The translations under genes were made by a program, and so were the position numbers. Of a DNA stretch of 64,000 bases, positions 62,598 through 64,000 are shown piece by piece. The notes under the pieces were generated by a model. It searched no databases. It had not been told where the DNA came from and saw only the letters and a list, made by a program, of their open reading frames with translations. This stretch comes from JBMNGG01 sp050949705 (lineage in GTDB: Bacteria > Bacillota > Thermosediminibacteria > Thermosediminibacterales > Tepidanaerobacteraceae): NCBI GenBank assembly GCA_050949705.1, contig JBMNGG010000008.1, forward strand, positions 310,001 to 374,000. The letters run 5' to 3'. How positions within the stretch are numbered: position 1 is the stretch's first letter; every line of letters begins with the position of its first letter.

Positions 62598-63215
62598 ATG
62601 GGAGAGCAGGGAATTTTAATAGTTGTTTCAGGACCTTCAGGTGCTGGCAAAGGATCTTTGTGTAATATACTTTTAAACAGTGTTGAAAACATCTCAATGT
62701 CTATTTCTGCCACAACTAGACCGCCTAGAGCACAAGAAGTAGACGGTGTAGATTATTTCTTTATGGATGAAAAAGAGTTCAAAGACAAAATAAAGAACAA
62801 TGAATTCTTAGAATGGGCAAAGATTTATAATAATTATTATGCTACACCAAAAGATTTTGTTAATAAGCAGATTAATAATGGCAAAGATGTTATTCTTGAA
62901 ATAGATATACAGGGTGCGGCCCAAGTGAAGAAGAACTGCCCTTCAGGTGTTTTTATTTTTATTTTACCACCTAACATTGAGGAATTGAGGAAACGTATAA
63001 TAAAAAGAGGAAGTGAAACTCAGTCTTCAATCGACTTAAGGATGAAGAGCGCTAAGGAAGAAATAGAGGAATCATCTTCCTACGATTATGTGATTTTAAA
63101 TGATGATTTGGAAAAGGCTGCTTTAAAACTTAAGTCAATAATTTTAGCAGAAAGATGCAAGGTTTCTAGAAACCAAAAACTACTCCAGATGATTAGAGGA
63201 GGTAACTATCAATGA
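62598..63215 (+). CDS. gmk: Guanylate kinase
   Basis: 205 residues. P-loop GPSGAGKGSLCN, then SISATTRPPRAQEVDGVDYFF, GNEFLEWA-like NNEFLEWAKIYNNYYATPK, and EIDIQGAAQVKK. It makes GDP from GMP. The stop overlaps the rpoZ start (ATGA). Confidence 0.97.
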   Translation: MGEQGILIVVSGPSGAGKGSLCNILLNSVENISMSISATTRPPRAQEVDGVDYFFMDEKEFKDKIKNNEFLEWAKIYNNYYATPKDFVNKQINNGKDVILEIDIQGAAQVKKNCPSGVFIFILPPNIEELRKRIIKRGSETQSSIDLRMKSAKEEIEESSSYDYVILNDDLEKAALKLKSIILAERCKVSRNQKLLQMIRGGNYQ

Positions 63216-63418
63216 TGTATCCATCTATAGACTCGCTGACTACTAAATATGATAGTAAATACACAATTGCTGTTGCAAGCGCGAAAAGAGCTCGTCAGCT
63301 GGTTGAAGGTGCGAAGGCTTTAGTTGAGGTAAAAACAAAAAAGCCAGTATCAATTGCACTATTTGAACTCGATGCACAACAGATTGACATAGAAAAGGCG
63401 AAATCTGGAATCAAATAA
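63212..63418 (+). CDS. rpoZ: RNA polymerase omega subunit
   Basis: 68 residues; YPSIDSLTTKYDSKYTIAVA and KRARQLVEGAKALVEVKTKKPVSIALFEL match omega. It helps assemble RNA polymerase. Starts inside the gmk stop after AGAGGAGGTAA; the upstream order gmk-rpoZ-coaBC is standard. Confidence 0.95.
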   Translation: MMYPSIDSLTTKYDSKYTIAVASAKRARQLVEGAKALVEVKTKKPVSIALFELDAQQIDIEKAKSGIK

Positions 63419-63429
63419 CGAGGTGCGCT

Positions 63430-64000
63430 ATGCTTAAAGACAAGTTTATAGTTTTAGGTGTTACTGGGAGTATAGCTATATATAAATCACTACATTTGAT
63501 AAGATTATTAAAAAAGGCCGGTGCGAACGTTCAAGTAATAATGACAAAATCTGCTTGTGAATTTATCACACCACTTACTTTCCAGGTAATATCACAAAAT
63601 CCCGTTATTATGGATATGTTTGAAAAGCCTTCTCATTGGGAAGTTGAACATGTTGCACTTGCTGACAAAGCTGATTTTTTTTTAGTTGCTCCTGCTACAG
63701 CTAATATTATTGCTAAAATGGCTGCAGGGATTGCTGATGATATGTTGACATCAACTCTACTTGCAACAAAAGCTAGAATAATAGTTGTACCTGCCATGAA
63801 TGTAAAAATGTATGAAAATCCCATAACACAAAGAAATATATACAGTTTAATTGAGCGGGATATAAAGTTTATAGATCCGTCGGAAGGGAATTTAGCTTGT
63901 GGTTATACCGGAAAAGGGAGATTTCCTGAACCAACCGATATAGTAGAATGGATAAAGATTATTCTAGGGGAAAATGGAGATTTTAAAGATAAAAAGCTTT
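63430..64000 (+). CDS. coaBC: CoaBC (phosphopantothenoylcysteine decarboxylase/synthase), 3' end outside window
   Basis: 190 codons are visible and the frame runs off the right edge. The N-terminal CoaC flavoprotein domain is seen: VLGVTGSIAIYKSLHLIR, active-site His in SHWEVEHVALAD, APATANIIAKMAAGIADDML, PAMNVKMYENP, and the Cys of LACGYTGKGRFPEP. It makes 4'-phosphopantetheine for coenzyme A. The start ATG 63430 follows CGAGGTGCGCT, 11 bases after rpoZ. Confidence 0.95.
   Translation, partial: MLKDKFIVLGVTGSIAIYKSLHLIRLLKKAGANVQVIMTKSACEFITPLTFQVISQNPVIMDMFEKPSHWEVEHVALADKADFFLVAPATANIIAKMAAGIADDMLTSTLLATKARIIVVPAMNVKMYENPITQRNIYSLIERDIKFIDPSEGNLACGYTGKGRFPEPTDIVEWIKIILGENGDFKDKKL

Noticed and set aside
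1..64000. CRISPR array, prophage or rRNA operon
   Set aside because: No spaced direct repeats, phage structural genes or rRNA sequence were seen; the only mobile element is the ISLre2 copy.

Overview
The window reads as a chromosomal segment of a low-GC, spore-forming, strictly anaerobic member of the Clostridia. The evidence is a complete cotJABC spore-coat operon, a clostridial-order Rnf operon (C-D-G-E-A-B), [FeFe]-hydrogenases, a selenocysteine formate dehydrogenase, a T-box, a tetrahydrofolate riboswitch and many UUG/GUG starts behind strong AGGAGG sites. A syntrophic or acetogenic, possibly thermophilic, lineage such as the Thermosediminibacterales/Thermoanaerobacterales is an inference from gene content only.

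Layout. 1-5.4 kb: end of a PHP-domain gene, then a five-gene hydrogenase operon (NuoE-like, HATPase, small [2Fe-2S] protein, NuoF-like, HydA). 5.5-10.6 kb: formate module (Sec-FDH read through UGA at 6613, FNT-family formate channel, MobA, FdhD). 10.8-16.5 kb: a second, paralogous hydrogenase operon in which the NuoF-like subunit is fused to a GltD/NfnB-like NADPH:flavin module. 16.9-19.5 kb: a sigma-54 activator carrying a hydrogenase-like sensor domain. Candidate sigma-54 promoters precede fdhF and the second hydrogenase operon, which suggests a local H2/redox-responsive circuit. 19.7-24.8 kb: Rnf complex. 24.9-27.3 kb: cotJ operon and cysK on the minus strand. 27.6-29.1 kb: an ISLre2-type insertion sequence. 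29.1-29.9 kb: THF riboswitch and folT. 30.0-30.4 kb: decayed aldehyde ferredoxin oxidoreductase/MoaD-like remnants. 30.5-33.6 kb: a third, monomeric hydrogenase, a 2-hydroxyacid dehydrogenase and uppP. 33.6-38.6 kb: T-box-valS, folC, a DUF2508 gene. 38.7-42.5 kb: a MacAB-like efflux operon (minus). 42.7-49 kb: polyprenyl synthase, nitronate monooxygenase-like protein, CtpA protease, nfo, nth, DUF1405. 48.9-52.6 kb: ACT regulator-hom-thrC-thrB. 52.7 kb: tRNA-Pro. 53.2-59.4 kb: membrane-fusion protein, yggS-sepF-yggT-divIVA, DUF5665, yteA, lspA, rluD, pyrR. 59.4-61.2 kb: rqcH (minus). 61.4-64 kb: yicC-remA-gmk-rpoZ-coaBC (truncated by the window).

How the genes work together. The first 25 kb is an electron-exchange hub: formate, H2, reduced ferredoxin, NADH and NADPH can be interconverted by FDH and two multi-subunit flavin-based hydrogenases, while Rnf couples ferredoxin:NAD to an ion gradient. 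MobA and FdhD mature the FDH, and the FNT channel moves formate. The folate riboswitch, folT and folC fit a strong folate demand, as in the Wood-Ljungdahl pathway.

Data caution: four genes between 50.9 and 56.1 kb (thrC, thrB, a membrane-fusion gene, divIVA) each carry a one-base contraction in a short homopolymer. Because divIVA is among them, base-calling error is at least as likely as true decay.
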